Positions 25,291 through 32,040 of a DNA stretch of 64,000 nucleotides are shown piece after piece. The notes beneath the pieces were generated by a model. It saw nothing but the letters and a program-made list of their open reading frames with translations, searched no databases and had not been told where the DNA came from. The DNA is from Haliscomenobacter hydrossis DSM 1100. GTDB lineage: Bacteria; Bacteroidota; Bacteroidia; Chitinophagales; Saprospiraceae. A program made the position numbers and the translations under genes. Position 1 is the stretch's first letter. Each line of letters opens with the position of its first letter. The DNA lies in contig NC_015510.1 of assembly GCF_000212735.1 (NCBI RefSeq), positions 5,209,001 through 5,273,000 on the forward strand, given 5' to 3'.

Positions 25291-26780
25291 TCATTCAAAT
25301 GCAGTACCGAGTTGTTGTACTTCCGCAACTCCAGCCAGCGCTTTTCATTGCCTTTAAATGCTTTGCCATAGAGTGGAATCATCTTTTTTAAGCGTTTTTG
25401 CCAAACCGAAGACTGCATTTTTTTGGCAAAACATTTTTCCAATATTTCCAGCATGATGGCCACCGAGGTTGAAGCCCCGGGTGAAGCGCCCAAAAGAGCG
25501 GCCAGACTACCATCGGCGGCGTGAATGATTTCTGTGCCAAACTCCAATACCCCACCTTCTTCTTCGTCTTTTTTGATGACTTGTACCCGTTGGCCCGCGA
25601 TGGCCAGTTCCCAGTCATCGGCTTTGGCGTGAGGATAATATTCCCGCAGCGCCTTTATCCTATCCGCATGGGAGAGGGTGGCTTGTTGAATCAAATACCG
25701 CGTTAGCGCCAGGTTATTCCATCCTGCACTCAACATGGGGATGAAGTTATCCAATTCGATAGAGAGGGGCAAATCAAAATAAGAACCATTTTTTAAAAAC
25801 TTGGTGGTAAAACCTGCAAATGGGCCGAACAACAAGGCTTTTTTGCCATCTATCAAACGGGTATCCAGGTGTGGAACCGACATTGGCGGCGCGCCTACCG
25901 AGGCTTTTCCGTACACTTTGACGTTGTGCTCCGCGATGATTGATTCATTGTTGCACACCAGCCATTGACCACTTACCGGAAAACCACCATACCCCCGCGC
26001 TTCTTCAATGTCGGATTTATCCAACAAGGGCAAAGCCCCGCCTCCGGCACCAATGAAGACAAAATCCGCCTTGACGAAGATCTTTTCATCATGCTGCAAG
26101 TTTTTGATCTTCAATTGCCAGGTATCATCTTCCTGTTTTTCCAGGTCGCGTACTTCATGCAACAAGTGCAGGTGCACGTTGGGTAAACTGGTCAAATGTT
26201 TGAATAGAACCCGCGCCAGGTTGCCAAAATTGATGTCGGTGCCAATGTCGACTTTGGTGGCGGCTACTTTTTCAGTGGCGTCACGCCCTTCCATGACCAA
26301 GGGCATCCAGGTTTTTAGCACTGCTGGATCTTCGCTGTATTCCATGCCGGCAAAGAGTGGGTGAGCTTGTAAAGCCGTGTAACGCGCCTTCAAAAAAGCG
26401 ACGTTTCCCGCTCCCCAGACAAAACTGATGTGGGGGGTATTGTTGATAAATGCTTCAGGATCAGCGAAATAATCCGCTTTGACCAGGTAAGACCAGAATG
26501 CTTTGGACAGTTCAAAATTGCTGGCAATTTTGATGGCCTTTTTGATGTCCACTTGCCCTTTCTCATCCTGTGGCGTATAATTGAGCTCACAAAAAGCGGA
26601 GTGTCCGGTGCCCGCGTTGTTCCATGCATCCGAACTTTCTGCCGCGATCTGGTCCAAACGCTCGTAGATGCTGATGTGAAAACGTGGATTCAGTTCTTTG
26701 AGCAAAATACCCAGGGTAGCGCTCATGATGCCCGCCCCGATGAGGACGATGTGTTCGGATTGATGTTCGGAATTTGTCAT
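25287..26780 (-). CDS. mqo: Malate:quinone oxidoreductase
   Basis: A 497-aa FAD enzyme that oxidises malate to oxaloacetate and passes electrons to quinone at the membrane, an alternative to NAD malate dehydrogenase in the TCA cycle. The FAD site is VLIGAGIMSATLGILLKELNP; SSDAWNNAGTGHSAFCELNYTPQ and GASPGASTSVAIMLEIL are family landmarks. Length is as usual. Its ATG overlaps the stop codon of the upstream gene (TCAT on the plus strand, ATGA on the minus), so translation of the two is coupled. Confidence 0.95.
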   Translation of the reverse strand: MTNSEHQSEHIVLIGAGIMSATLGILLKELNPRFHISIYERLDQIAAESSDAWNNAGTGHSAFCELNYTPQDEKGQVDIKKAIKIASNFELSKAFWSYLVKADYFADPEAFINNTPHISFVWGAGNVAFLKARYTALQAHPLFAGMEYSEDPAVLKTWMPLVMEGRDATEKVAATKVDIGTDINFGNLARVLFKHLTSLPNVHLHLLHEVRDLEKQEDDTWQLKIKNLQHDEKIFVKADFVFIGAGGGALPLLDKSDIEEARGYGGFPVSGQWLVCNNESIIAEHNVKVYGKASVGAPPMSVPHLDTRLIDGKKALLFGPFAGFTTKFLKNGSYFDLPLSIELDNFIPMLSAGWNNLALTRYLIQQATLSHADRIKALREYYPHAKADDWELAIAGQRVQVIKKDEEEGGVLEFGTEIIHAADGSLAALLGASPGASTSVAIMLEILEKCFAKKMQSSVWQKRLKKMIPLYGKAFKGNEKRWLELRKYNNSVLHLND

Positions 26781-28474
26781 GGTTTACCCCCCACAATTTT
26801 ATTCAACAACTTGATCGAAATCAAATAAGTCGGTTTCACTCCGTCCAAGCCCAAACTGCCTGAAGCCAGTGTCCCACCCGTTTCCAGCGGATTGTCCGAA
26901 GCATAGTAAGCGTAACGCAGCACCACATCGGCAGGGATGTTTTTACGAATGCGCGCATGCGCCTGAATGGCTTTTTGATAGTGGGCACCCTCCATTTCCA
27001 GCCCAATCGCTTTCCAGGAAGATTTGAGGAAATAGCGCAGGATGTCTTTATTTTGCAAGCTCGTGCCGAGTACCGTAATCATGGGGCCTTCAAACACCTG
27101 CAAACCCTGGCCCTCAAAGTCGGCCTTGTTGAGGTCGTTGTCGATGGGGTAATTGTCGGCAGTGCCTTCAAAAATATGGGCGTTGGGTACCATGATGTCC
27201 CCTTTGCCCCCTTCTAAAATGCCCGCTTTGCCCATAATGCCAATCGATTTGACCGGAATGACGCGGCGACCACCATCATTTTCGTAGGGTTTGAACAGTT
27301 CGTCAAAGGTTTCAAAAGCCTGCTCCCCAAAAGCGTAATCCATCACAAAAAGAAGCGGTTGTTCTTGCTGCACATGGTCCACATTCCAGCTGATCTCGGG
27401 TGAAAGGGTCTTGGGGTCGAGCTGGGCGAGGTCAAAAATTTGTGCGGGGATGTTGGTGCCACTGTGGTCGTCCAATTCGTACATGCCATGTTGGAGAGCC
27501 AGATTTCTCACCTTTTTGCGCAGTTCCCCGTTGCTTTCGATGCTCAGCTCCCGCGCCATGTCTTCAAGCTTGCTGGCGCTGGAGACTCCTTTGAGCGCAG
27601 CAGGGGCATACAGGCAATTCATGATGCTGTGGGTATTGGCGCTAATGATGTGCAGAGGGCGATTTTCCAGCTTGTTTTCGTGCAAAAACCGCTTGATGTT
27701 GGCGGACCAGGCTTCACCGAGCACGTGGTGGCCAATTTTTTCCCGCAAGGCCGACGAAAAACTGATTTCGCGATCGTTGTTGTCCCATTGCTCTTCAGCA
27801 GCTAAACGCCCCAGCCAATACGTGATGTGAAACAGGCTATTGGCATTGGAATCTGCGGCGAATCTTTTGGCAGCTTCCAGCGTTTCCTGGTACGTGCGGC
27901 CCAAAAGTACACTCAGGTAAGTATAGGCTACCTCCTCATCGATGGCTTCTCCATTCAGTTCTTTTTCCACCAGGGCTTCCAATAGTGCCCATTCCCGGCG
28001 TTTGCGGTCTTTATGGTCTTCGCTGTTGCGGCGAATTTTCTCTGCCTCGATGTACATAAAGGTCAGGTGGGTCATGATGTCGTAGATGTCGCTGCGGCCA
28101 CGCGTCATTTCCACAAACATTTGCTCGATATCAATGCGGTAACAATTGCGTTTGCGACGGGGGGGAATCAAGGGTTCAAAACCGGAGTCTTCATACCCTT
28201 CCCTCGTAATCAGGCGTACGTAACGGCATTCTTCGATACCCCGGGGCAAGCGCTGAAACACATACAGAAGGCCGTTGAGTTCAACCCTTTCTGGGTCGTT
28301 GATGGAACCGTAAATTTCGGGCTGCAGCGTTTTTAAGGCCTCAATCATCGCATCCCCCGACAGACCCAGTGGCTTGTAACTCCCCCGAATGAACAAGTGG
28401 CGCATGGCGATGTATAAACGTTGTACGGCTGCGCGGGATTCTTGAGCGCGGGTGCGGTGGGATGATGGCTCCAT
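26777..28474 (-). CDS. Uncharacterised protein with nucleoside-phosphorylase-like C-terminus
   Basis: A 565-aa protein from ATG 28474 (MEPSSHRTRAQESRAAVQRLY). The N-terminal half is mostly helical and rich in charged residues. The C-terminal half contains RVIPVKSIGIMGKAGIL, GDIMVPNAHIFEGTADNYPIDNDL, GPMITVLGTSLQNKD and GLEMEGAHYQKAI; the last resembles the EMEsa motif that binds ribose in purine nucleoside phosphorylase/MTAN enzymes. It may correspond to a Bacteroidota DUF (I recall DUF6909, unverified). It is translationally coupled to mqo by a 4-base overlap. Function unknown. Confidence 0.7.
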   Translation of the reverse strand: MEPSSHRTRAQESRAAVQRLYIAMRHLFIRGSYKPLGLSGDAMIEALKTLQPEIYGSINDPERVELNGLLYVFQRLPRGIEECRYVRLITREGYEDSGFEPLIPPRRKRNCYRIDIEQMFVEMTRGRSDIYDIMTHLTFMYIEAEKIRRNSEDHKDRKRREWALLEALVEKELNGEAIDEEVAYTYLSVLLGRTYQETLEAAKRFAADSNANSLFHITYWLGRLAAEEQWDNNDREISFSSALREKIGHHVLGEAWSANIKRFLHENKLENRPLHIISANTHSIMNCLYAPAALKGVSSASKLEDMARELSIESNGELRKKVRNLALQHGMYELDDHSGTNIPAQIFDLAQLDPKTLSPEISWNVDHVQQEQPLLFVMDYAFGEQAFETFDELFKPYENDGGRRVIPVKSIGIMGKAGILEGGKGDIMVPNAHIFEGTADNYPIDNDLNKADFEGQGLQVFEGPMITVLGTSLQNKDILRYFLKSSWKAIGLEMEGAHYQKAIQAHARIRKNIPADVVLRYAYYASDNPLETGGTLASGSLGLDGVKPTYLISIKLLNKIVGGKP

Positions 28475-28521
28475 TGCTTGGTTCTCGTTTTGTATTTTTA
28501 GGCTTATTGCAAAGATATTCG

Positions 28522-28640
28522 TAAAAGTTGAAGCGTTGAAGGGTTGAAGAGAAGTTTTAAAGTCAGTTAATAGAAAAGACCATCGTGCTTTCAACTTTTG
28601 AACTTCTTTTCAACGCTTCAACATTCCAACTCTTCAACTA
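28522..28640. repeat. Intergenic inverted repeat, gttgaag class, in a divergent gap
   Basis: The left arm (28522-28558) contains aaaagttgaagcgttgaagg; the right arm (about 28588-28640) contains the complement tcaacgcttcaac with extra units. It lies between two divergent genes, so terminator function is unlikely at this site. Confidence 0.72.
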
Positions 28641-28709
28641 GATAAGGGGTTTTTATCCAGAATTTTCCTACGTCAGTAGATTCTAGTTTACTTCCGGGTT
28701 CAGATGGCT

Positions 28710-28717
28710 TACTTTTG
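28710..28717 (+). promoter_or_regulatory. TACTTTTG promoter element
   Basis: A TAnnTTTG match 16 bp before ATG 28734. It overlaps the upstream alternative ATG at 28704, which argues for the downstream start of the next gene. Confidence 0.5.
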
Positions 28718-28733
28718 TGGAAAATTAATCATC

Positions 28734-29072
28734 ATGGCTGCAAAGTTTAAAACAACCGGATTTGCCCGATTTTTTATCATCATGTTGTTTGTAGCGCCCC
28801 TGGCGTACATCGGGGCTTCTTATTACAATGGCCAAGACGGGATTGGCAACATCAAACGTTTTTTCAAGATCGGTGAAACGGAAACGGTAGAATCCAACGA
28901 AAAGGATGGAGATGACGCTACGAGTTTCAATCCATTCAGAGGCAGCAGTCAATTGCAGCGGCAAGTGGATGAGTTGAAAGCCGAAAATGAAGACTTGCAG
29001 GAGCGTCTCCGCGAGCAGGAAATTGAAATCCAGGAATTGAAGCGGGAAATGCGCTTGTTGCGCCAACAATAA
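28734..29072 (+). CDS. Small membrane-anchored coiled-coil protein
   Basis: A 112-aa protein. Residues 10-28 form one hydrophobic helix (FFIIMLFVAPLAYIGASYY), followed by an acidic linker and a C-terminal coiled coil of about 40 residues (LQRQVDELKAENEDLQERLREQEIEIQELKREMRLLRQ). I start at 28734 (MAAKFKTTGFA) because the promoter element covers the earlier ATG. It is probably an envelope or scaffold factor with the coil on one side of the membrane. No family recognised. It is convergent with the Uma2 gene, with stop codons 2 bp apart. Confidence 0.65.
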   Translation: MAAKFKTTGFARFFIIMLFVAPLAYIGASYYNGQDGIGNIKRFFKIGETETVESNEKDGDDATSFNPFRGSSQLQRQVDELKAENEDLQERLREQEIEIQELKREMRLLRQQ

Positions 29073-29074
29073 GG

Positions 29075-29707
29075 TTAAGCGAAGAGGTTCAGGTAAATGT
29101 CCTTTAAGCGGAGGGCATTGCCTTGAATTTCGAAGCTGTCCTCCAATTTCGTGTATTCAACCTCTATCCAGCTCTGGGTACTCTGCCGTTCGAATACCGC
29201 AACAGATGGTCGATCCAGGTCGATGTACAAGATGTATTGGAGGCTGGGGATTTTTTTATAGCAAGGCAACTTCTCCCCCAAGTCGTACCTGCGGGTTGAT
29301 TTGGACAATACTTCAAACACCAAAAACGGGGTGGTCTCGGCAGTCATGCCGGGGCGATACTCAAAATAAACTGGTGGCTGAGTTACCACCGAACCATCGG
29401 GGTTATATACAGCCGATTCACATTCCACGATATAAATGGGCCGATTGGAATTGTGTACCTTGTACTGCGTATTGGTACGCGGAAAGATGCCTTTCAACAG
29501 GTGTGAAAATTCGGTCACCATTTCACTGTGGGTTTCGTTTTCATAACTCATGGCAATGGCTTCATGGTCATTATAATCTACTCGGTACTCCGCCTTTTCA
29601 AGCAATTCCCAGTACTCTTCAAAGGATATGGGGAAACGCACCAGTTCTGCACCACCGATGGTGGCGAGTTCAAGGTTGGTGAGCGGGAGTTGGGTAGCGG
29701 TAGTCAT
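29075..29707 (-). CDS. Uma2 family (DUF820) putative endonuclease
   Basis: A 210-aa protein from ATG 29707 (MTTATQLPLTNLE). The PD-(D/E)XK-like core is visible: RVDYNDHEAIAMSYENETHSEMVTEFSHLL, PFLVFEVLSKSTRRYDLGEKLPCYKKIPSLQYILYIDLDRPSVAVF. Uma2 proteins are very numerous in cyanobacteria and Bacteroidota and are predicted nucleases of unknown role. A 59-codon gene lies 72 bp upstream on the same strand behind a promoter element and may be its partner. The conserved Asp/Glu and YxK residues appear intact. Confidence 0.82.
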   Translation of the reverse strand: MTTATQLPLTNLELATIGGAELVRFPISFEEYWELLEKAEYRVDYNDHEAIAMSYENETHSEMVTEFSHLLKGIFPRTNTQYKVHNSNRPIYIVECESAVYNPDGSVVTQPPVYFEYRPGMTAETTPFLVFEVLSKSTRRYDLGEKLPCYKKIPSLQYILYIDLDRPSVAVFERQSTQSWIEVEYTKLEDSFEIQGNALRLKDIYLNLFA

Positions 29708-29779
29708 TTTTGTGGTTTGTTGGGCTAATTTAGGGGGAATTTTGGAGGAATGCAACACAGTGTCAATCACAAAATTCTT

Positions 29780-29959
29780 TCATTCGCTCAACTGACCAAT
29801 CAATTCTTCCGCAGATTGAGGAATATCGAACTCAGCTGCGAACTGGCTTAATTTCACTAAATCAGTACCTTGGTAATCCTTGTTCAACAGCGCTGCTTCT
29901 ATATCTACCGCAAAAGTCTGAAGGTATCGATCATCTGCGTCTAGCCTGATTTCTGACAT
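29780..29959 (-). CDS. 59-aa hypothetical protein upstream of Uma2
   Basis: The reverse strand encodes an acidic helical peptide starting MSEIRLDADDRYLQTFAVDI and ending EELIGQLSE, with one stop (TGA at 29780-29782). A TATTTTTG promoter element lies 14 bp before the ATG. It precedes the Uma2 gene with 72 bp between, so they may form a small two-gene unit. The acidic composition and size are antitoxin-like, but no known antitoxin fold is recognised. Confidence 0.5.
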   Translation of the reverse strand: MSEIRLDADDRYLQTFAVDIEAALLNKDYQGTDLVKLSQFAAEFDIPQSAEELIGQLSE

Positions 29960-29973
29960 GCCATTCTTTTTTA

Positions 29974-29981
29974 CAAAAATA
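29974..29981 (-). promoter_or_regulatory. TATTTTTG promoter element
   Basis: On the minus strand, a TAnnTTTG match 14 bp before the 59-codon gene. Confidence 0.45.
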
Positions 29982-30028
29982 ATGGATTAGAGGGAATGAT
30001 GCTCGGTAAAATTTTTGTCCTGCCCTCC

Positions 30029-30598
30029 TCACTCCACCACAACCCCAAACTTCCCCAACAACCCAATCACATTCTCCTTGGAAAACTTCGCCTTGGCCAA
30101 TCGGTTCTGCGTCGGGTCAAGCTCGAAGTTCCAGGCGCTCCGCAAGTCCGCAGCTTCCAGGTTGGTATTTTCAAACGTGGCACCACTCAGGTCACAATCC
30201 TCAAATACCGCACTGGACAAGTCGGTTCCCGTAAAATCCACCTCTACCAGTTTACAGCCCTTGAAGCGGGTACTTTTGAGCTTCAGTTTCTGGAAAATGG
30301 AATAATTGAGGATACAGCCTTCAAAATCGAAGGAGATCAGGAAGTCGTTGCAGTCATCGAAATGCAAACCCTGGAGTTTGCAATCTTTGAATTCGACCTC
30401 GTGGAAAGTGGTTTTGCGCAACTTGACCATGCTGAGGTCACAGTTGCTGAAGCTGCATTTGGCAAACGTGCTGCCGGACAGGTCGCCGTTGGCAAAAACG
30501 CAATGGTCAAAGTTGCAGTCTTCGTATTCTCCTCTGGGGAGTGGTGTTTCAGTGAAGTTTTGCTTGGAAAAGTCTTCACCAATTGTGTATGCATCCAT
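30029..30598 (-). CDS. Pentapeptide-repeat protein, Qnr/MfpA-like fold
   Basis: A 189-aa protein made almost entirely of A(D/N)LXX-type repeats with phenylalanine or leucine at the centre: CNFDHCVFANGDLSGSTFAKCSFSNCDLS, FKGCKLVEVDFTGTDLSSAVFEDCDLSGATFENTNLEAADLRSAWNF. Such proteins form a right-handed quadrilateral beta-helix. Qnr and MfpA members mimic DNA and protect gyrase, and chromosomal relatives are common. Size is slightly below Qnr (about 218 aa). No signal peptide, so cytoplasmic. Whether it acts on gyrase is not shown. Confidence 0.85.
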   Translation of the reverse strand: MDAYTIGEDFSKQNFTETPLPRGEYEDCNFDHCVFANGDLSGSTFAKCSFSNCDLSMVKLRKTTFHEVEFKDCKLQGLHFDDCNDFLISFDFEGCILNYSIFQKLKLKSTRFKGCKLVEVDFTGTDLSSAVFEDCDLSGATFENTNLEAADLRSAWNFELDPTQNRLAKAKFSKENVIGLLGKFGVVVE

Positions 30599-30607
30599 TT
30601 TTTTTTA

Positions 30608-30730
30608 AGTTGAGGAGTTGAGAAAGTTGATAAGTTGAGGCTGCCGCGAGCGAAAAAGGTAAAAAACTATGTCATTATGGTATGTCGCTTGCGGTAGCCT
30701 CGAACCCCCGAACAACGAACCTTCGAACCC
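30608..30730. repeat. Intergenic inverted repeat with shared core and two arm classes
   Basis: The 16-bp core (gaggctgccgcgagcg, 30637-30652) is mirrored at 30686-30701. Outside it, the left arm uses gttgag-type units and the right arm uses gaacc/cgaacc units (gttcg class), so the outer arms pair only at the GTT positions. The core matches that at 7970-8041, including the adjoining GACATAC. Confidence 0.75.
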
Positions 30731-30733
30731 TTT

Positions 30734-31864
30734 TTATGCTATTCCCAGCACTTGCGCGTACAAATCCATCATCTCCTCCGTAACCACTTCACCTCGAAAA
30801 CTTTGTGCGTATTGAAGTCCTGATTCGATCATGTTTTTGCGATAAGCATCATCACTCAAAATCCGCTCGATGCCTGCCGTGATTTGTAAGGGTTCTTCGG
30901 GATCCACCAACCAGGAAGCGGGGCCAGCGGCTTCGGGTAAGGAAGATACTTTGGAACTGATCACCGGCGTGCGGCTAAACAGGGCCTCAATCACCGGAAT
31001 GCCAAAACCTTCCAGGCGAGAGGGATATAAAAAGATCCGCGCTTTTTGGAAAATGGCGGGCAAATCATCGTTGTCGACTTGAGTAAAAATGACCAGCTGG
31101 CTCAGGCCTTCTTTTTGTAAAAAATGCAACACTTGCGCTTTGTATTCCTTGCCTTGCCCAATAACCACGAGGGGAATGCGCAGACTCGCCGGCAATTGTG
31201 ACATGGCTTGTGCAACGCCCAAGAGGTTTTTGCGCTCCGAAATGGTACCCACGTACAACATGAATTCCGTAGGCAATTGGTATTTCGCCAAAATCTGATC
31301 GATCAGCTTTGGCGATTTTTCCTGCATAAAACGTTCGTCGCAAGACTGGTAAATCACCTTGATTTTTTCAGGGGGAATGCCGTAAAAGTTGACGATGTCA
31401 TTTTTGGTGCTTTCGCTGATGGCTACAACGGCATCGGCTTGACGGCAGGCGTATTTGAATTTGATGTCGTACACGGCCCGATCGATGAGCGGGTAATAAT
31501 CGGGCCGATGTTTGAACACCAGGTCGTGAATCGTGACGACACTTTTGATGCCCATGCTGCGGATTCCAATCGGCAGTTCATTGCTCAGGCCGTGGAACAA
31601 TTGAATCTTTTGGCGCTTCAGGGCATACCGAATGCCGTAGGATCTCCACACTGGCCGTTGGTAGCGCGAAGGAATGTACAAACTAAACGAGGCGCTGGAA
31701 GTGAACAATTTGGTCTCCGGCTTGCGTTCAACTTTCGGCGAAAAAAGAAAATAGGCGTGATCAGGATAGTAGTAAGCAAGGTTTTTCAGCAAGGTACGGC
31801 TGTAGTTTCCTAAACCAGTGAAGTTGTTGAAAAGCCGTTTGGCGTCGTAGCCGAAGCGCAGCAT
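30734..31864 (-). CDS. Glycosyltransferase family 4 protein
   Basis: A 376-aa retaining GT-B glycosyltransferase. FGYDAKRLFNNFTGLGNYSRTLLKNL is the acceptor-side start, VVTIHDLVFKHRPDYYPLIDR the mid region, and the donor side carries FMLYVGTISERKNLLGVAQAM and the EX7E motif SRLEGFGIPVIEALFSRTPVI. Such enzymes add mannose, rhamnose or similar sugars to surface glycans. It stands alone here, without an O-antigen or capsule cluster, so the product is unknown. Confidence 0.87.
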   Translation of the reverse strand: MLRFGYDAKRLFNNFTGLGNYSRTLLKNLAYYYPDHAYFLFSPKVERKPETKLFTSSASFSLYIPSRYQRPVWRSYGIRYALKRQKIQLFHGLSNELPIGIRSMGIKSVVTIHDLVFKHRPDYYPLIDRAVYDIKFKYACRQADAVVAISESTKNDIVNFYGIPPEKIKVIYQSCDERFMQEKSPKLIDQILAKYQLPTEFMLYVGTISERKNLLGVAQAMSQLPASLRIPLVVIGQGKEYKAQVLHFLQKEGLSQLVIFTQVDNDDLPAIFQKARIFLYPSRLEGFGIPVIEALFSRTPVISSKVSSLPEAAGPASWLVDPEEPLQITAGIERILSDDAYRKNMIESGLQYAQSFRGEVVTEEMMDLYAQVLGIA

Positions 31865-31942
31865 GTAATGGGTTGTTGGTTATAACCCATGAAGATAAAC
31901 GGAATTGCGGGGAAATTGGAAGTTGAGGTGTTTTTTTTTGTT

Positions 31943-32036
31943 GGGGCAACCATATGGGCAACCCCGCGTGGTTGCCCTGGTTCATTGTGGGACCCACATT
32001 GGGGTGTAGGGGCATCCCTGTGTGGGTGCCCCTACG
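31943..32036. repeat. Intergenic inverted repeats, ggggcaacc class
   Basis: GGGCAACC near 31944 pairs with GGTTGCCC at 31970-31977, and GTAGGGGCA near 32007 pairs with TGCCCCTAC ending at 32036; a short TGTGGGACCCACA lies between. The right end directly touches the stop codon of the S9 peptidase gene on the minus strand. Confidence 0.7.
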
Positions 32037-32040
32037 GGTA

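Noticed and set aside
29996-30613. A 205-codon frame opposite the pentapeptide-repeat gene
   Set aside because: Regular repeats on one strand create long open frames on the other; the real repeats are on the minus strand.
31208-31813. A 201-codon frame on the plus strand over the GT4 gene
   Set aside because: The minus strand carries all glycosyltransferase motifs; the plus frame is a shadow.
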